Of a stretch of 64,000 nucleotides of DNA, positions 11,346-22,414 are shown one piece after another; position 1 is the stretch's first letter, and each line of letters starts with the position of its first letter. The translations under genes were made by a program, and so were the position numbers. The stretch lies in the NCBI RefSeq assembly GCF_003265705.1, contig NW_020312848.1, positions 53,053,642-53,117,641 of the forward strand, written 5' to 3'. Origin of the DNA: Callorhinus ursinus. Taxonomy: Eukaryota; Chordata; Mammalia; Carnivora; Otariidae. The notes beneath the pieces are model-generated. The model made no database searches and had not been told where the DNA came from. It was given only the letters and a program-made list of their open reading frames with translations.

Positions 11346-12000
11346 AACGGAGCAAAGGCAATACTATGGAGGAAAGATAGTCTTTTCAATAAATGGTGCT
11401 GGAAAAACTGATATCTACATGCAGTAGATACAGACCTTAACACCCTTCACATTAGTTAACTCAGAATGGATCACAGACCTAAATATAAAATGCAAAACTA
11501 AAAAACTTCTACAAAACTCCTGAAATGCAAATTAAAACAATGAGATGCCACTACACATCTATTAGAATGGCTAAATCTGGAACACGGTCAACAATAAGTG
11601 CTGGTGAGGACAGGGAGCAACAGGAGCTCTCATTTATTGGTAGTGGGAATGCAAAATGGTACAGCCCCTTTGGAAGAGTGGCAGTTTCTTACAATACTAA
11701 ATATACTCTGACCATATTACTAGATCACATGCCTTGGTATTTACCTGAAGGAGGTGAAAACTTATGTTCACTAAAAACTCTATGAACAAATGATTAAAGC
11801 AGCTTTATTCATAATTGCCAAAAGCTGGAAATAACCAAGATGTCCTTCATTAGGTGAATCGATAAATAAACTACAGTATATCCAAACAATGGGATATTAT
11901 TCAGGGCTAAAACAAAATGAACTTTCAAGCCATGAGACAACATGGAGGAATCTTAAATGCGTATTACTAAGTGAAAGAAGCCGTATGAAAAGGCTATATA
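11346..12000 (+). pseudogene. LINE-1 ORF2 C-terminal remnant
   Basis: Sense ORF2 C-terminal sequence resumes with AATAAATGGTGCTGGAAAAA near 11388, continues through GAAATGCAAATTAAAACAATG near 11522 and the 'LEITKMSFIR' type region near 11830, to AAGTGAAAGAAGCCGTATGA near 11970. The longest frame, 11525-11785 (86 codons), carries degraded L1 text ending in a stop. It is a dead copy. Confidence 0.75.
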
Positions 12001-12056
12001 CTGTGTTATGGAGTATCTCTGTACCTTCCCATTTGCTTTTAACCAGAAACTGCTTT

Positions 12057-12071
12057 AAAAAATAGTCTTGA
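12057..12071 (+). repeat. Target-site duplication, left copy
   Basis: AAAAAATAGTCTTGA is repeated exactly at 12804-12818, bracketing the younger L1 insertion. A 15-bp duplication with an A-rich start is typical of L1 endonuclease-primed insertion. Confidence 0.85.
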
Positions 12072-12803
12072 CAAGTGGTGGAGAGGTTGTGGAGAAAGGG
12101 AAACCCTCTTACACTGTTGGTGGGAATGCAAGTTGGTAGTAGTGCAATTGGAAAACAGTGTGGAGGTTCCTCAAAAAGTTAAAAATAGACCTACCCTATG
12201 ACCCAGCAATTGCACTACTGGGCATTTACCCCAAAGATACAGATTTAGTGAAAAGAAGGGCCACATGCACCCCAATGTTCATAGCAGCAATGTCCACAAT
12301 AGCCAAACTGTGGAAAGAGCTGAGATGCCCTTCAATAGATGAATGGATAAAGATGTGGTCCATATGTACAATGGAATATTGCTCAACCATCATTAAGGAT
12401 GAATACCCAACTTTTACATCAACATGGATGGGACTGGAGGAGATTATGCTAAGTGAAATAAGTCAGTCAGAGAAAGGCAATTATCATATGGTTTCACTTA
12501 TTTGTGGAACATAAGGAATAGCACAGAGGACATTAGGAGAAGGAAGGGAAAAGTGAAGGGGGGGAAATCAGAGGGAGAGATGAACCATGAGAGACTATGG
12601 ACTCTGGGAAACAAACTGAGGGTTCTAGAGGGGAGGTGGGTGGGGGGATGGGTTAGCCCGGTGAAGGGTATTAAGGAGGGCACGTACTGCATGGAGCACT
12701 GGGGGTTATACGCAAACAATGAGTCAGGGAACACTACATCGAAAACTTATGATGTACTCTATGGTGACTAATATAACATAATAAAAATAATATTAAAAAA
12801 AGA
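12072..12803 (+). mobile_element. 5'-truncated younger LINE-1, nested insertion
   Basis: About 730 bases of carnivore L1: the end of ORF2, the 3' UTR with a G-rich tract at 12630-12652, and an A-rich tail near 12781-12803. It is flanked by a perfect 15-bp duplication, so both ends are defined. It is 5'-truncated, as most L1 insertions are. It sits in the 3' end of the ancient L1, so it is the younger of the two. Confidence 0.9.
12158..12514 (+). pseudogene. LINE-1 ORF2 C-terminal fragment, frame intact to its stop
   Basis: A 118-codon frame encodes the extreme C-terminal domain of ORF2p, with recognisable YDPAIALLGIYPKDTD, ATCTPMFIAA, IAKLWKE and LSEISQSEK segments (residues about 14-107). 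In a full L1 this lies after the reverse transcriptase, in the cysteine-rich and RNA-binding region. Only the last tenth of the protein is present, so it cannot act. The frame's integrity agrees with a relatively recent insertion. Confidence 0.85.
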
Positions 12804-12830
12804 AAAAAATAGTCTTGAATAAATTCTTGT

Positions 12831-13700
12831 TCCATCAAATTTTAGACAGTTATCTGTTGACCAGGGGTTACCCTGTCTATTTGATGGGATTATCAGTATT
12901 CCTTTGTTCTCTCCACTTCACCCTTCCATCATGCCTCCTAATTTCCTATCAGCTGTACCTTTACTTCCATAGGTTTATGACTGAAAATATTAAAATTATG
13001 TTTTATAAGTATGCTTAAATCTTATGTCAATTTATTAACCACTATGGACTCTGTTATTGTCCTCCTTTTAATATAGAGAGTGTCATTATAATAAAAACAG
13101 TGGGAAACTTTTAGTGTCTGAAAACTTAAGGTTATTTAAGCTTACAGTTAGGCTGAAGCTATTGAGACCAGTGTTTTATGAGAGGGGCAGATGGAGATTT
13201 AGGCTCTGTTATTATTTTTATCATCTCTGGGACAAACTTCTGAGAAACAGCATAAGATTGTATGTAGCTTTTATTGATCCCTTCATGACCTTTGATTCCA
13301 AATCCATGAATCAGTTATAGATCTAATCAAATGAATGTAGTATAGGCCAGCAGCTTTGGTATAACCTGCACTTGGAAATAGTTTCCTGATGAGTCAGATA
13401 ATAATTTCCTGCATATAAAAGAGAGATGTGTACTGGTGTCCCTCCTCTTCAACTAGTTATTTAATAACTCGATACTCCTTTTGAGTAATTTGGCATAGAT
13501 ACCTGCTGGCTCTCCAACTAGAAAGAACAGGAAAACAATCTTTTGTGTATTTTGGGAACAGTGTTTTACTATAACAAATTAGGAATGGTGTTAGCAGTAC
13601 TATCTAATTAATGTCAGATAGAATGGCTAATCACCAACTATTGCAAGTGAATAATCATTTTTGGTAATGAGCATCCAGTGTTCATCTAGTTTGTAGTGAA
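12831..13700. other. Unassigned sequence
   Basis: AT-rich DNA with no recognised gene or repeat; short frames at 12815-13018 and 13114-13320 show no protein features. Confidence 0.5.
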
Positions 13701-13708
13701 CAGGCTTG

Positions 13709-13860
13709 CAGTATTCCCTAAATTTTGATGCATCAGAATCACTTAGGAAGCATTTTAGGCATACAGCTTCCTTGGACCCACCCACAGAGATTCTCAGTCC
13801 GCGGATGTGTTGGAGTGGGACCTAAGGATTTGTGATTTAGAAAATCTTCTCAAGTAATGC
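13709..13860. mobile_element. MER5-like hAT-Charlie element
   Basis: The text runs from a TTTTGATGCATCAGAATCAC phrase, through GACCCACCCACAGAGATTCT, to GTGATTTAGAAAATCTTCTC, the order seen in MER5A/B, a short non-autonomous hAT-Charlie transposon of eutherians. It is diverged, and the terminal repeats are worn. Confidence 0.65.
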
Positions 13861-13879
13861 AAAGATAAAGTCAAGTTTT

Positions 13880-14628
13880 GTAACTACTGTATTCAGCAAG
13901 CCAGCTTGCTCATTATTTACAGATACCTTGTACAATCAATTTACATTAGAGGGCCATGAGGAAGTCACATGATCTAAATATAAACAATAATTGTAAGGAT
14001 TTCATAAATTTTTTCATATCTGTAGCAGGTGTTTAGTAGCACTTGTTTAAATTATTTTTCCATTTTAGAATTACCATGGCCATGCTCTTGATGTATCCTT
14101 TGGAAACTTGATTACCCTTTTATTTATAAATTGGAATGGTTGCAAATTTGTTTTCCAAGGATAGCTTGTCTCTGTTCATGGTTATCTACAGAATCATTTA
14201 CACTAAAGTGAGCTTTCTGTAATGCCTCAGCTCATCTCCTTGAAGAACTAGTATGTCCTTTTTATATTCACATATTCTTTATGTGTTAGATTCTGTTGAC
14301 CTAAATTTCCACCAAAAATTTCATCATTAGTGCACATAAATCAAGTATTAACAGTAATATAAGATAATTACATTCCAGATACTTAACAAATAATACAATC
14401 TTGACCTCTCTGCCATCTAATACTTATAAAAACTCTGTTAAAATAAACACTACTCTTGAAAGACTATGTAAAATACATGTATTCCAACTCTTAGTAAAAT
14501 TTATTCTTGGATCAAGTCAGACCAGAAGAGAGCTGAAAAGGATTCTGCATTGTTTTGGCCCCCAGTGCATTGCTTTTATTAATGTTAGACCACCAGCCTC
14601 CACTGAAAGAACAAAATCTATATAAAAG
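13880..14628. other. Unassigned sequence
   Basis: No recognised repeat or gene in about 750 bases. The stretch at 14050-14165 is not repeat-like and contains ATTA-type words, but nothing firm can be said. Confidence 0.45.
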
Positions 14629-14640
14629 TCATTATTACAG

Positions 14641-14838
14641 GCACCAGGGTGGCTTAGTTGGTTAAGCATCTACCTTCAGCTCAGGTCATGATCCCAGGGT
14701 CCTGGGTTTGAGCTCCGCATTCGGCTCCCTGCTCAGTGGGGAGCCTGCTTCTCCCTCTCCATCTGCCTGCTGCTCCCACTGCTTGTGCTCTCTCTCTTCC
14801 TCTTTCTGTCAAATAAATAAATAAATAAATCTTTAAGA
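14641..14838 (+). mobile_element. CAN SINE (SINEC), sense
   Basis: A full-length tRNA-Lys-derived carnivore SINE. The A-box region is TGGCTTAGTTGG (14650-14661), followed by a tRNA-like body, a CT-rich tract and the tail AAATAAATAAATAAATCTTT. It is flanked by an imperfect 13-bp duplication, GTCATTATTACAG before and GTCATTATTATAG after. The difference between copies and the head changes suggest a middle-aged copy. Confidence 0.92.
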
Positions 14839-14882
14839 GTCATTATTATAGTTACTATTACAATCTTACATATCCAGTCTTT

Positions 14883-15066
14883 TAAAAAAGATTTTATTTA
14901 TTTATTTGGGAGGTAGAGAGAGAAAGAATTTGTTGGGGGGCAGAGAGAGGGAGAAGCAGGCTCCCACCTGATCAGGGAGCCCAATGTGGGGCTCGATCCT
15001 GGGACCCTGGAATCATGACCCAAGACGAAGGCAGACACTTAACCGACTGAGCCACCCAGGCACCCA
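14883..15066 (-). mobile_element. CAN SINE (SINEC), antisense
   Basis: The antisense tail AGATTTTATTTATTTATTT opens the element, and the reversed head ...GAGCCACCCAGGCACCC closes it. A target duplication TATCCAGTCTTT is present at 14871-14882 and again at 15072-15083. It lies in the opposite orientation to the SINE at 14641, about 45 bases away. Confidence 0.92.
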
Positions 15067-15083
15067 TTATCTATCCAGTCTTT

Positions 15084-15725
15084 AAATTAATAAAAAACAC
15101 TGAGAATCACTGAGTATCTATAACCTTCAAAAGATAGAGGAGAATATATTAGTGTCTCTCAGTTTATGGAATATAACTGTTAAAGTGTAGAAATTAATGA
15201 TAGACTCATTTTACCTTAGGAGTTCACTGTTTTCTGCTACTATATACATATTAGTGTTGATTTTGCAAATAATGATTCTCATTCTCACTTAAATTTTCAA
15301 ATAAAGTTAAAATTCCACAGAGATGAACTGTTTTTATACTAGGATTTAAGAAGTATCAGGCACTTGGCATGACTCTTAACGGTAAGCACAATCCAGTTTA
15401 AAAACCAAAAGCATTGTCCTCTTTTGAGAATTCATGAGAGAAATTTTTTTATGTCCTATAATGATGGAAAGCTGGGTTTCTGATGAACAGCTTTTTCATT
15501 TGTGTGTTATAGACACTGTGAACATTGTAACTGATTCAGTTTCTACTTTATCCCCTGCAAGCTTCAAGTCAGCCTGCCAACCATCTTGAACATATGTTCA
15601 GAACTATTGGACAATTCTTTTGTTCTAATCTTTTATCTGGCTGCACCTAATTTTTCTGCCTTTTTATTCTTCTGTAAAAAATCTTTTTTTTTCTTCCATA
15701 AAAAATCTTGATCCATTTTATTGCT
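15084..15725. other. Unassigned sequence
   Basis: AT-rich DNA with no recognised gene; the right part may grade into the L2 remnant that follows. Confidence 0.45.
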
Positions 15726-15729
15726 TACG

Positions 15730-16560
15730 GGATCTCCCACTCTAAAACTCCAAATTCCAATATCCCACTTGCAGACTACAAGTTTCTATATTTCCACCAC
15801 TTCCATCACTTAGTCTACTATTACATCCACTGTTTGACCTCATGGAGCCCTTTATTTTTTTTATTTGCTATTTGATAGATTCATTTCCTATTTGGGTAAA
15901 ATGATGTCAAGATCCATCTTATCACCCAAGCCTGACACCTGGGAACAATCTTGAGTGTCTTTTCCCAAAGTCCCTTACCTCTAAAAGTCATTAAATTCTT
16001 TCATTTCCACCTCTTTAAAATCTTGAGGATTTGTCCTTTCCCTCTTCTTTATTTTCACAGCCCATCACCTTAGTTCAGACCCACAACATTTCTTGCCTAT
16101 GCTATTACAGTAGTCCCCTCTTTGGGCCCATTACTTCAAGTCTTATCTTAGTCAATCTTTCCCATACTGTTACTGGAGTTACTTTTTCAAAACATGAATC
16201 ATTACAAATCATATCATTCATCTACTTAGAATTCCTCAGCATCTTCCCACTGTCTATAGGATAAAGCCTTAATTTCAGCATGCCATACACAGCCCCTCAT
16301 GATTGATTCCTAACTATTTTCCCCTACATTCTACAACACCCTCTACTCCAGTCTGCCTAAGTATTTCAATGTTCCAGGGGTAGCAAACTAATCCTTAGCT
16401 TTGTTTTTTTGTACGTGCATAGCCTACCCAATCCCTCTACCACCCCAGTTCTATGTCGTGATTTTTAATTCTTTGTTAATGCCATTTATACTAGCAAGGC
16501 CTGTACTCTCCTGAAATTTATATCCTCAGTACCTAATAAAATTTCATTTTTCCTCTCTAG
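15730..16560 (+). mobile_element. LINE-2 remnant, sense
   Basis: Strongly diverged L2 text in sense order: the CCTGACACCTGGGAACAATC phrase near 15933 (consensus 'aacctgggagtcatccttgac'), the ATTACAGTAGTCCCCTCTTT phrase near 16104, 'agcatcttcccactgtctataggataaa' near 16240-16265, and a 'caCAGCCCCTCATGATTGATTC' phrase near 16287. No frame is preserved. Confidence 0.65.
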
Positions 16561-17215
16561 GAAAAATTCTAGCCTCCTGTCCTGTCACTCTTTTGTGCCC
16601 ATGTTTCACCCATACAGGATTTCTTGTGCCTTCGCCTCTTCTTTTCCCATGTAAGACCTTCATATATGGTATTACTCTTGATTGTAGTGTTTTCTTACTC
16701 TTCTTTTCATATCAACTATTCACACTTATATTTCAGGTATGTGTCTATGTCATGATAAGCAAAGACCTCCATGTGACCAAATCAAATGGAAATTTTTCTG
16801 CCCTCATCATGATTTCTCAGCAATATTTAATAAAATATATAATTTGCTACTTTTTAAACATTGTTATCTTTCTTTTCCTGCAGATATATACTCTGGTTTC
16901 ATCCTACCTCATGGACCATTCCTTCTGACTTCGTTTTCTGGTTCTCTCTTTGCTACTCAAAGTCTACTTGCTGGATTTTCTCAGGACTGAGTCCTTGGTC
17001 CCATTTTCTTCTCTTATTATGGTCCCTCCCTAGGTGATTTCACCAAGTTTCATGACCTAAAATGCCAGATGAGGATCTTCATCCCAAATATCTATTCTAT
17101 GATCCAAAGGATCCCCAACAATATGGCAAATGTTTCATAAATGTTTGAGTAGTAAAGGAATATCTGCTACACGTTAGAAGCTTATTAATATTTTGTTGAC
17201 TGAATGAATTGACTG
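16561..17215 (+). mobile_element. Further LINE-2 pieces, out of order
   Basis: CCCATGTAAGACCTTCATAT near 16646 suits the L2 3' part, but CTCCCTAGGTGATTTCACCA at 17026-17045 belongs to a more upstream L2 segment, and a TTTTGTTGACTGAATGAATT end near 17190 is again the 3' terminus. So at least two L2 copies or a rearranged one are present. Confidence 0.5.
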
Positions 17216-19024
17216 AATCAAAATTGCTAATGGTGACTTAGAGACCTTTTTAAACGGTAGAAATGAGTTAAGTGTAAACAAGATGATAGGAGATCTCATA
17301 TTGAGTTGGAGCTTAGATAAGATTGTGATTTGATCATTACAATCCAAATAATGTTTTCTCTCTCTCTAAAAATAGACACAACCATATAAATCTAAAAAAG
17401 CTGTTTGGTAATTTGCACAAGAGAAGAGCATTGGCTCAGATAGAGTAAGAAGTAAGGCAGAATATGCCTGATTAAGCAAAAATTCTTTCTTGGTAGTGAG
17501 TCAAAGAGCCTAGGTAAAGCTCAGCCATATAGACAATTGATTCCCTTTGAAAAGCAGAATATTAGATCTATACCATTCATCAAGAACAGAAAATACAGAC
17601 TGGTAAATAAAAATTATTACAACAAAAATATATGTTGTAGAAATCATCAGGAAAAAGATCAAAATAAAAAAAATGAAACAACATTATATATGTATATACT
17701 GTATATATATATAATATATATAATAACAAAATAATAACATGGGAAAATAAAGACCTAGAGTAAGAAACTCCAATTGTGTTCTGCTGCTAAAATCGGGTGG
17801 GGAGTGGGAGCAGGGAAATAGTTCCCTAGTGAACCAAGTGTGAGGAACACTGGATCAAATAAAATCATGACTATGTCTTTCCTGAGAATTTCTCAAAGCT
17901 TCTAATATACTGTAGTGCCTTGGGGCTCATGAATGGAAATATATGGAATGATTTTTTTCCTATATCTATTTGCCATCAAATCATTTTTGCACAGAATATC
18001 TAGTCGAATTGATCTGGGATGAATTAGTCTTGGTCCTGAAAGTACCCTTCCATTAGCAGAGATTTAGTTCAGTTTTGTTAGATGAGAACTGTAGTAGTCA
18101 TCCTTAGATTATTAAAAGGGGATTTTCTTAACTAGGCAATTATTTCAGTGTATTGCCTGTGGTTATTCAGGGACAGATACTGATGTTTCTTTCTGTATGT
18201 GAAGAGAATGCAGATCATTCTATGAGGGAGTGTCAAGGAAAAATGGATTTTTAGGGAGAAAGGAGGAAATGAGAATGGTGAAAGCAATGTGCAAATATAC
18301 CTTAAATGCTTCATAAAAGAGTGGGGCAGTCAAAAGTGTAATAATCTTCATCCAATCCTTGATAGAGCCTAATTCATACATTTCAAAGTCATTGAAGGGG
18401 TCAATATAAGGTAAGTTAATGGAAACTTCATGATCTGTTGACCTTATAACATCATTAAAAGGTCAGATTTTCCCCCTCTGATATCCCTCCCTTCAATTTC
18501 TTCTCAATGATTCACATTACCCAGAACTCTGGGGCTTACTGGAATTCTTAATAAAAATTACAAATCTCCTTGCAATAAATTGCAAGTGCTAGTTCTTGGT
18601 AATTTTAAGTATAGTTTGCCATTAAACTTGCCCATTATCAATTATTGCTTACCTTTCATTTTATTTAATTTTAATCTTTTTCCTTATGATTTTTAAGTAG
18701 TATAGAACCTTCCATTCTCAGTTCATCCATGATCACTCAGGAAGTTGATTTTAGTTTTTGGCATAAAAAGCCCATATGGTGTCCTTAACTGTTGCTTATT
18801 TACCCTGAGAGTGCTTCATTGTGTGGCTTCCACAGACAGAGACTCAGCTCTCATCAATTAACAAATCCTTCCTCTGGAAGAAACTGGCTTTCTAATCTCA
18901 AACCACATTGTAAACTCCCTTTCCCTTTGCTCATTTCACTGCTTTTTTTCCTCCTTTCTAGACCATGAAAAAGTAGAAAAAAGGATAATTCTCTTTCTTT
19001 CTTCCTTGTAACTATATTTTTTAA
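17216..19024. other. Unassigned sequence
   Basis: About 1.8 kb with no recognised gene or repeat apart from an AT-dinucleotide tract at 17685-17725. The short frames (17537-17734 and 18132-18314) are low-complexity or featureless. Confidence 0.5.
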
Positions 19025-19240
19025 AGATAACAGCTTTTTTTCTACATAAAATGATACGAGCTCATCTTAAACAGATTTAACAGTATAGAAAATCAGAAGG
19101 AAGAGGCAATTCATTCAAAGTGTCATCACCTTGAAATGACCAGTGTTACATTTGGGAAGCATTTCCCCAGATATATCTCTATGTGTATACACAGAAGGAA
19201 AGAGAAAGGAAGCCAAATATTAACTTATAATAATTAAATG
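19025..19240. repeat. Possible old interspersed repeat, family not named
   Basis: The text ACAGATTTAACAGTATAGAA near 19071, then CACCTTGAAATGACCAGTGTTA, then TCCCCAGATATATCTCTATG, follows a widespread mammalian repeat consensus that runs from 'aaacagtacagaa' through 'aaccactgttaac' to 'tccttccag...tatgca'. It may be the same family as 8345-8480. Confidence 0.35.
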
Positions 19241-19680
19241 ATAGACAACTTGCTTTTCTAAAATTAAAAAGTATTAAGTTTAACTCCACTTGAATCTAAC
19301 AGAATAAGAAACAAGTGGAACTGAAGGAATTATTAAACTTGAAATAAATGTTTCTTTTTACTAAAGGATTATCAGTTGTTACAAAAAGAAGAAAATGGTA
19401 AGGAAAAATATTATAGGTATGGAGCTTTTTAAGTTCCATATCTATTCTTGGTCTGGATAGACCAACAGTTCTCCATGGAAAATGGAGGGTGAATTCTTTT
19501 GCACTTGCTTCCCCTCCTATCTCCTGAATGTTGTCCATCTTATTATATCAGTGCCTTAAATGACAGCTGGGTTGAGTATAATACCATACAGTACTGTTGT
19601 GTCTTTTCAGAACATAAGAGACTTGGCTCCATTGTGTTCTGGAATTGAATGTTTAGAAAACATTCTTAGGCCAGCCTTCT
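19241..19680. other. Unassigned sequence
   Basis: No gene or repeat recognised. Confidence 0.45.
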
Positions 19681-19689
19681 CCCTGTTTT

Positions 19690-20270
19690 CTTCTTTTAGG
19701 ACACCCTAGAGAATTCTTTCTTTATCTTTAAAGTTCAGTTATTTCGCTAGCATGTTTTGCTATTGATCTTTGTCAGTTCTTCCTAAATCTGAAAATTTAG
19801 TTCATGGAAATATTGTGTATCATATCTCTAAGTACTTTTTCTGTTCAGTTTGTTGAGTTTTCTACTTCAAATGACAATTATCTTTATGTTGTATTGTTTT
19901 TGTCCTTCAAATCTATCATTGTTTGATTACTTTTTTTCCCCTCTTCCTCATTTATTGTGGTTATCTCAAGTCATTAATTCAAATTCTGCTTAAGTCTATT
20001 TGCCCCTTATGTGTTCTAACTGATTTATTGGCTCTGTAATGGTATTTTTTGGTTGCTCATGTGCAGTGGTTCTTAATTTACTTCCTTTGGTCTGCAGCTT
20101 CCTCATCAGTCCTTTCTTTCTATGGCTTTATCTTTTTGCCTTTGAACTATTAAATCCTATCTAAGATTTTCTATGACATAAGGCACTCGTGAGGAATGTA
20201 TTTTAGTTTCTAGGATTACGGTTTCGTCCAGACTGATCTTGGTTTGTCCCATTCATAATTTGTTGCTTTC
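19690..20270 (-). mobile_element. Possible old LINE-1 fragment, antisense
   Basis: T-rich antisense text with phrases such as GTTGTATTGTTTTTGTCCTT near 19887 and a lone TTTGATTACTTTTTTTCCCC recalls an L1M region in reverse. No landmark is strong enough for a firm call. Confidence 0.3.
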
Positions 20271-20271
20271 T

Positions 20272-20392
20272 TTCTCCTTCCTTCCTTCCTTCCTTCCTTC
20301 CTTCCTTCCTTCCTTCCTTCCTTCCTTCCTTCCTTNNNNNNNNNNCTTCCTTCCTTCCTTCCTTCCTTCCTTCCTTCCTTCCTTCCTTCCTT
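20272..20392 (+). repeat. TTCC tetranucleotide microsatellite with a 10-N gap
   Basis: An uninterrupted TTCC/CCTT array runs from about 20272 to 20392, except for ten Ns at 20336-20345. The repeat phase does not close over ten bases (9 or 13 would fit), so the gap length is a placeholder. Any open frame through it is an artefact. Confidence 0.97.
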
Positions 20393-20467
20393 TCATATTC
20401 CCTTTTGCCCTAATAAATTAGTACTATTACAATCTAATTGCTTATATATGGGCAGACTATAATCTAG

Positions 20468-20699
20468 TATGACTGGTGTCCTTATTAGAAGAGGAGATTA
20501 GGACACAGACAACACAGATTGAGGACACAGTGAGAAGTCAGCCTTCTGCAAACTAAAGGAAAGAGGCCTCAGAAGAAACCAAAACCTGCTGACACTTTGA
20601 TCTCAGACTTCTAGCCCCTAGAACTGTGAGAAAATGAATTTCTGTTGCTTAAGCCACCCTGTCCGTGGTATTTTGTTGTGGCAGCCTGAGCAATACAGG
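20468..20699 (+). mobile_element. ERVL-MaLR LTR fragment, 3' part
   Basis: The order GGTGTCCTTATTAGAAGAGG, then AGGCCTCAGAAGAAACCAAA, CTTTGATCTCAGACTTCTAG, AGAACTGTGAGAAAATGAAT, TTAAGCCACCCTGTCCGTGG and an AGCAATACAG end is the hallmark 3' half of a MaLR (MLT1/MST) LTR. The usual polyadenylation word is changed to AATGAA near 20634. It is a solo, 5'-truncated LTR with no internal retroviral genes. Confidence 0.85.
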
Positions 20700-20739
20700 T
20701 AATGGACTATCAAGCTGATTTTCCACTGATGATGTGAAT

Positions 20740-21265
20740 CATGATCTTCTACCCCAGGTAGTTTTTTTCTAGTTTCTCCACAGTAAATTACTTTTTCCTA
20801 CTCTATTCTTTTGAAGGAAGTTACTAAGTGTAGCCCACACAGAAGAGGCAGGGAGTAGATTGAGGGAGAGTTTGGCTCCACCTTCTGGGTAGGAAGTATC
20901 ATTTGGAATTCTGTAAGAAAGATTTGTCCTTCCTTCTCCATTTATTTATTTACTCAGTTGTCTATTTATATTAATATGAACTCATGTATGTTTATTTTAT
21001 ATTTTGGGTAATAATCCAATACTAATTGATTCATTTTGTTGCTCAAATTGTTCTGACCTTGGCCATGGGGACCTCTTTCAGTTGGCCTTATATTCCTTTT
21101 GACATGCATCCATTGTTGTATTTTAAGTTTTTTAACACTTTTTAATTTTCTGTCATTACATGATGATCCAGGGTTATCTTGTATTTTTCCTGCCCCAGCT
21201 CTAGGATTAGCCAGTTTTCCAAGTAGCCCTGCTTCAACTTATTGGAGAAACCAAGATCGGATGCT
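20740..21265 (-). mobile_element. Old LINE-1 3' UTR, antisense
   Basis: The antisense L1ME-type 3' UTR order is visible: CAGTAAATTACTTTTTCCTA near 20780, TTCCTTCTCCATTTATTTAT near 20931, ATAATCCAATACTAATTGAT near 21010, TTTTGTTGCTCAAATTGTTC near 21034, and TCTTGTATTTTTCCTGCCCC near 21177. It shares this consensus with 22415-22840 and 51375-52165. Confidence 0.8.
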
Positions 21266-22410
21266 AGATGGAACAAATTATTTTAAATACAGTCTCATAG
21301 AATTTTTCTAAACATGTTCTCCATGCATCAGCTACAATTTCTTTGTTGAATTTGTTCTCAACAATTGTTCTCAATAGTTCTCAAGGAAGTCCTACTTTTC
21401 TCTCCTTGATGTAAAGGACAAATTTCCTTGGTATTTTCTGTTTCTCTCTTACTTATTGGAACATCAGGTCTGTAAGAGCTCTGCAAGAAAGGTTAACTTC
21501 ATGATCAAATAATTTTGAAAGCATATGGTATCACACAGCCTCTGGAAATTCACATTTTACATTGACAAATAATAAAGAGCTTTCTTAAATATTTGTGCAG
21601 TAAAAAAATTAATTAACCTACTTTAACTCAAATCTTTTCCAATCTTATTTGACTGTAGATACCACCTTTTTTGGAATATGTATTGACATCTTATAGAATT
21701 TGTATTCCTTGGAATTCACTTGAGACAGGCCAAACATAATACCATGGCTTGGAAGCCCTCTGTAGCTATACCGTACAGTACTTGAGAGAAGTGTTTTCTT
21801 TTAAAAACACCAAGGCTAGAATGAAAATCATCCTTCTGAGGAGCCCTATGATTGAATGGCCTTCTCATGAGAGTGCTAGATCTGTTTCTTTCATTTCCTT
21901 GAGCACTAATCCCTCCAACTCTGTTGAGCTCAGGCTAAGTGTGGGTACTGTATCAAGTATTGTTGCATGTGGGGTTGAGAATAATTTTCTCATCTCTCTC
22001 ACCCAGACTATTTCTCCATAGCTCTGACAACATGATTTCCAGGTGCTGTTTTCCTTATACACCTCTAAGAGATCTGTTCTGAGAGAGGGTGCACACTAAC
22101 TATTAAGTAAAAAAAAATTATCGATCATTTTTATGAATTTACTGAAATTAGAGACAATAAATTCAGTAAAATCTTGATCAATAAAAATGCAGCTGATTCA
22201 AACAATCAATTACCAGAATTTTTTCCCTGCAATACTTAGAGGAGTTAGAGTGGGAGGACAACAGAATAAATTGATATCAGAAAAATTGGCTTCAATTTAA
22301 TTTTTAGTTCAGACACATGCTAATTAAAAATTTTTTCCTATTGAACAGTGACATAAAATTAGAATAGAATCATTTTTATTAATGATAATATAATGAACAT
22401 TTCAAGTTAC
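21266..22410. other. Unassigned sequence
   Basis: No recognised repeat or gene. A 90-codon frame (21749-22021) overlaps a 65-codon one on the other strand; neither shows a domain. The patch 21740-22050 is somewhat GC-richer. Confidence 0.45.
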
Positions 22411-22414
22411 TGTT

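Larger units (their letters stand above)
8815..12056 (+). mobile_element. Ancient LINE-1 (L1M type), rearranged
   Basis: An old L1 runs in sense orientation. About 8815-9530 looks like its 5' UTR (weaker). From 9540 the ORF1 region is clear, with phrases like TTTAAAACAACTATGAGTAA near 9587 and AAGAATCAAAAAGAAATGCT near 9688. The inter-ORF part and the ORF2 endonuclease start follow at 10590-11110. Much of the reverse transcriptase is missing. A block at about 11116-11345 lies in reverse orientation, and the ORF2 C-terminal part resumes at 11346. The 3' UTR is reduced, and the terminal phrase AGAAACTGCTTTAAAAAATAG at 12045-12065 matches an L1M end. A younger L1 landed there, so the last bases continue at 12804-12830. 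All frames are broken. Confidence 0.8.

Noticed and set aside
14641..14720. A tRNA gene
   Set aside because: The tRNA-like head with A- and B-box words is the tRNA-derived part of a CAN SINE; the body, CT tract and A/T-rich tail follow. The same applies to the other SINE copies.
20239..20421. 60-codon frame reading through the TTCC repeat
   Set aside because: It is a translation of a microsatellite and of Ns (FLPS repeats).
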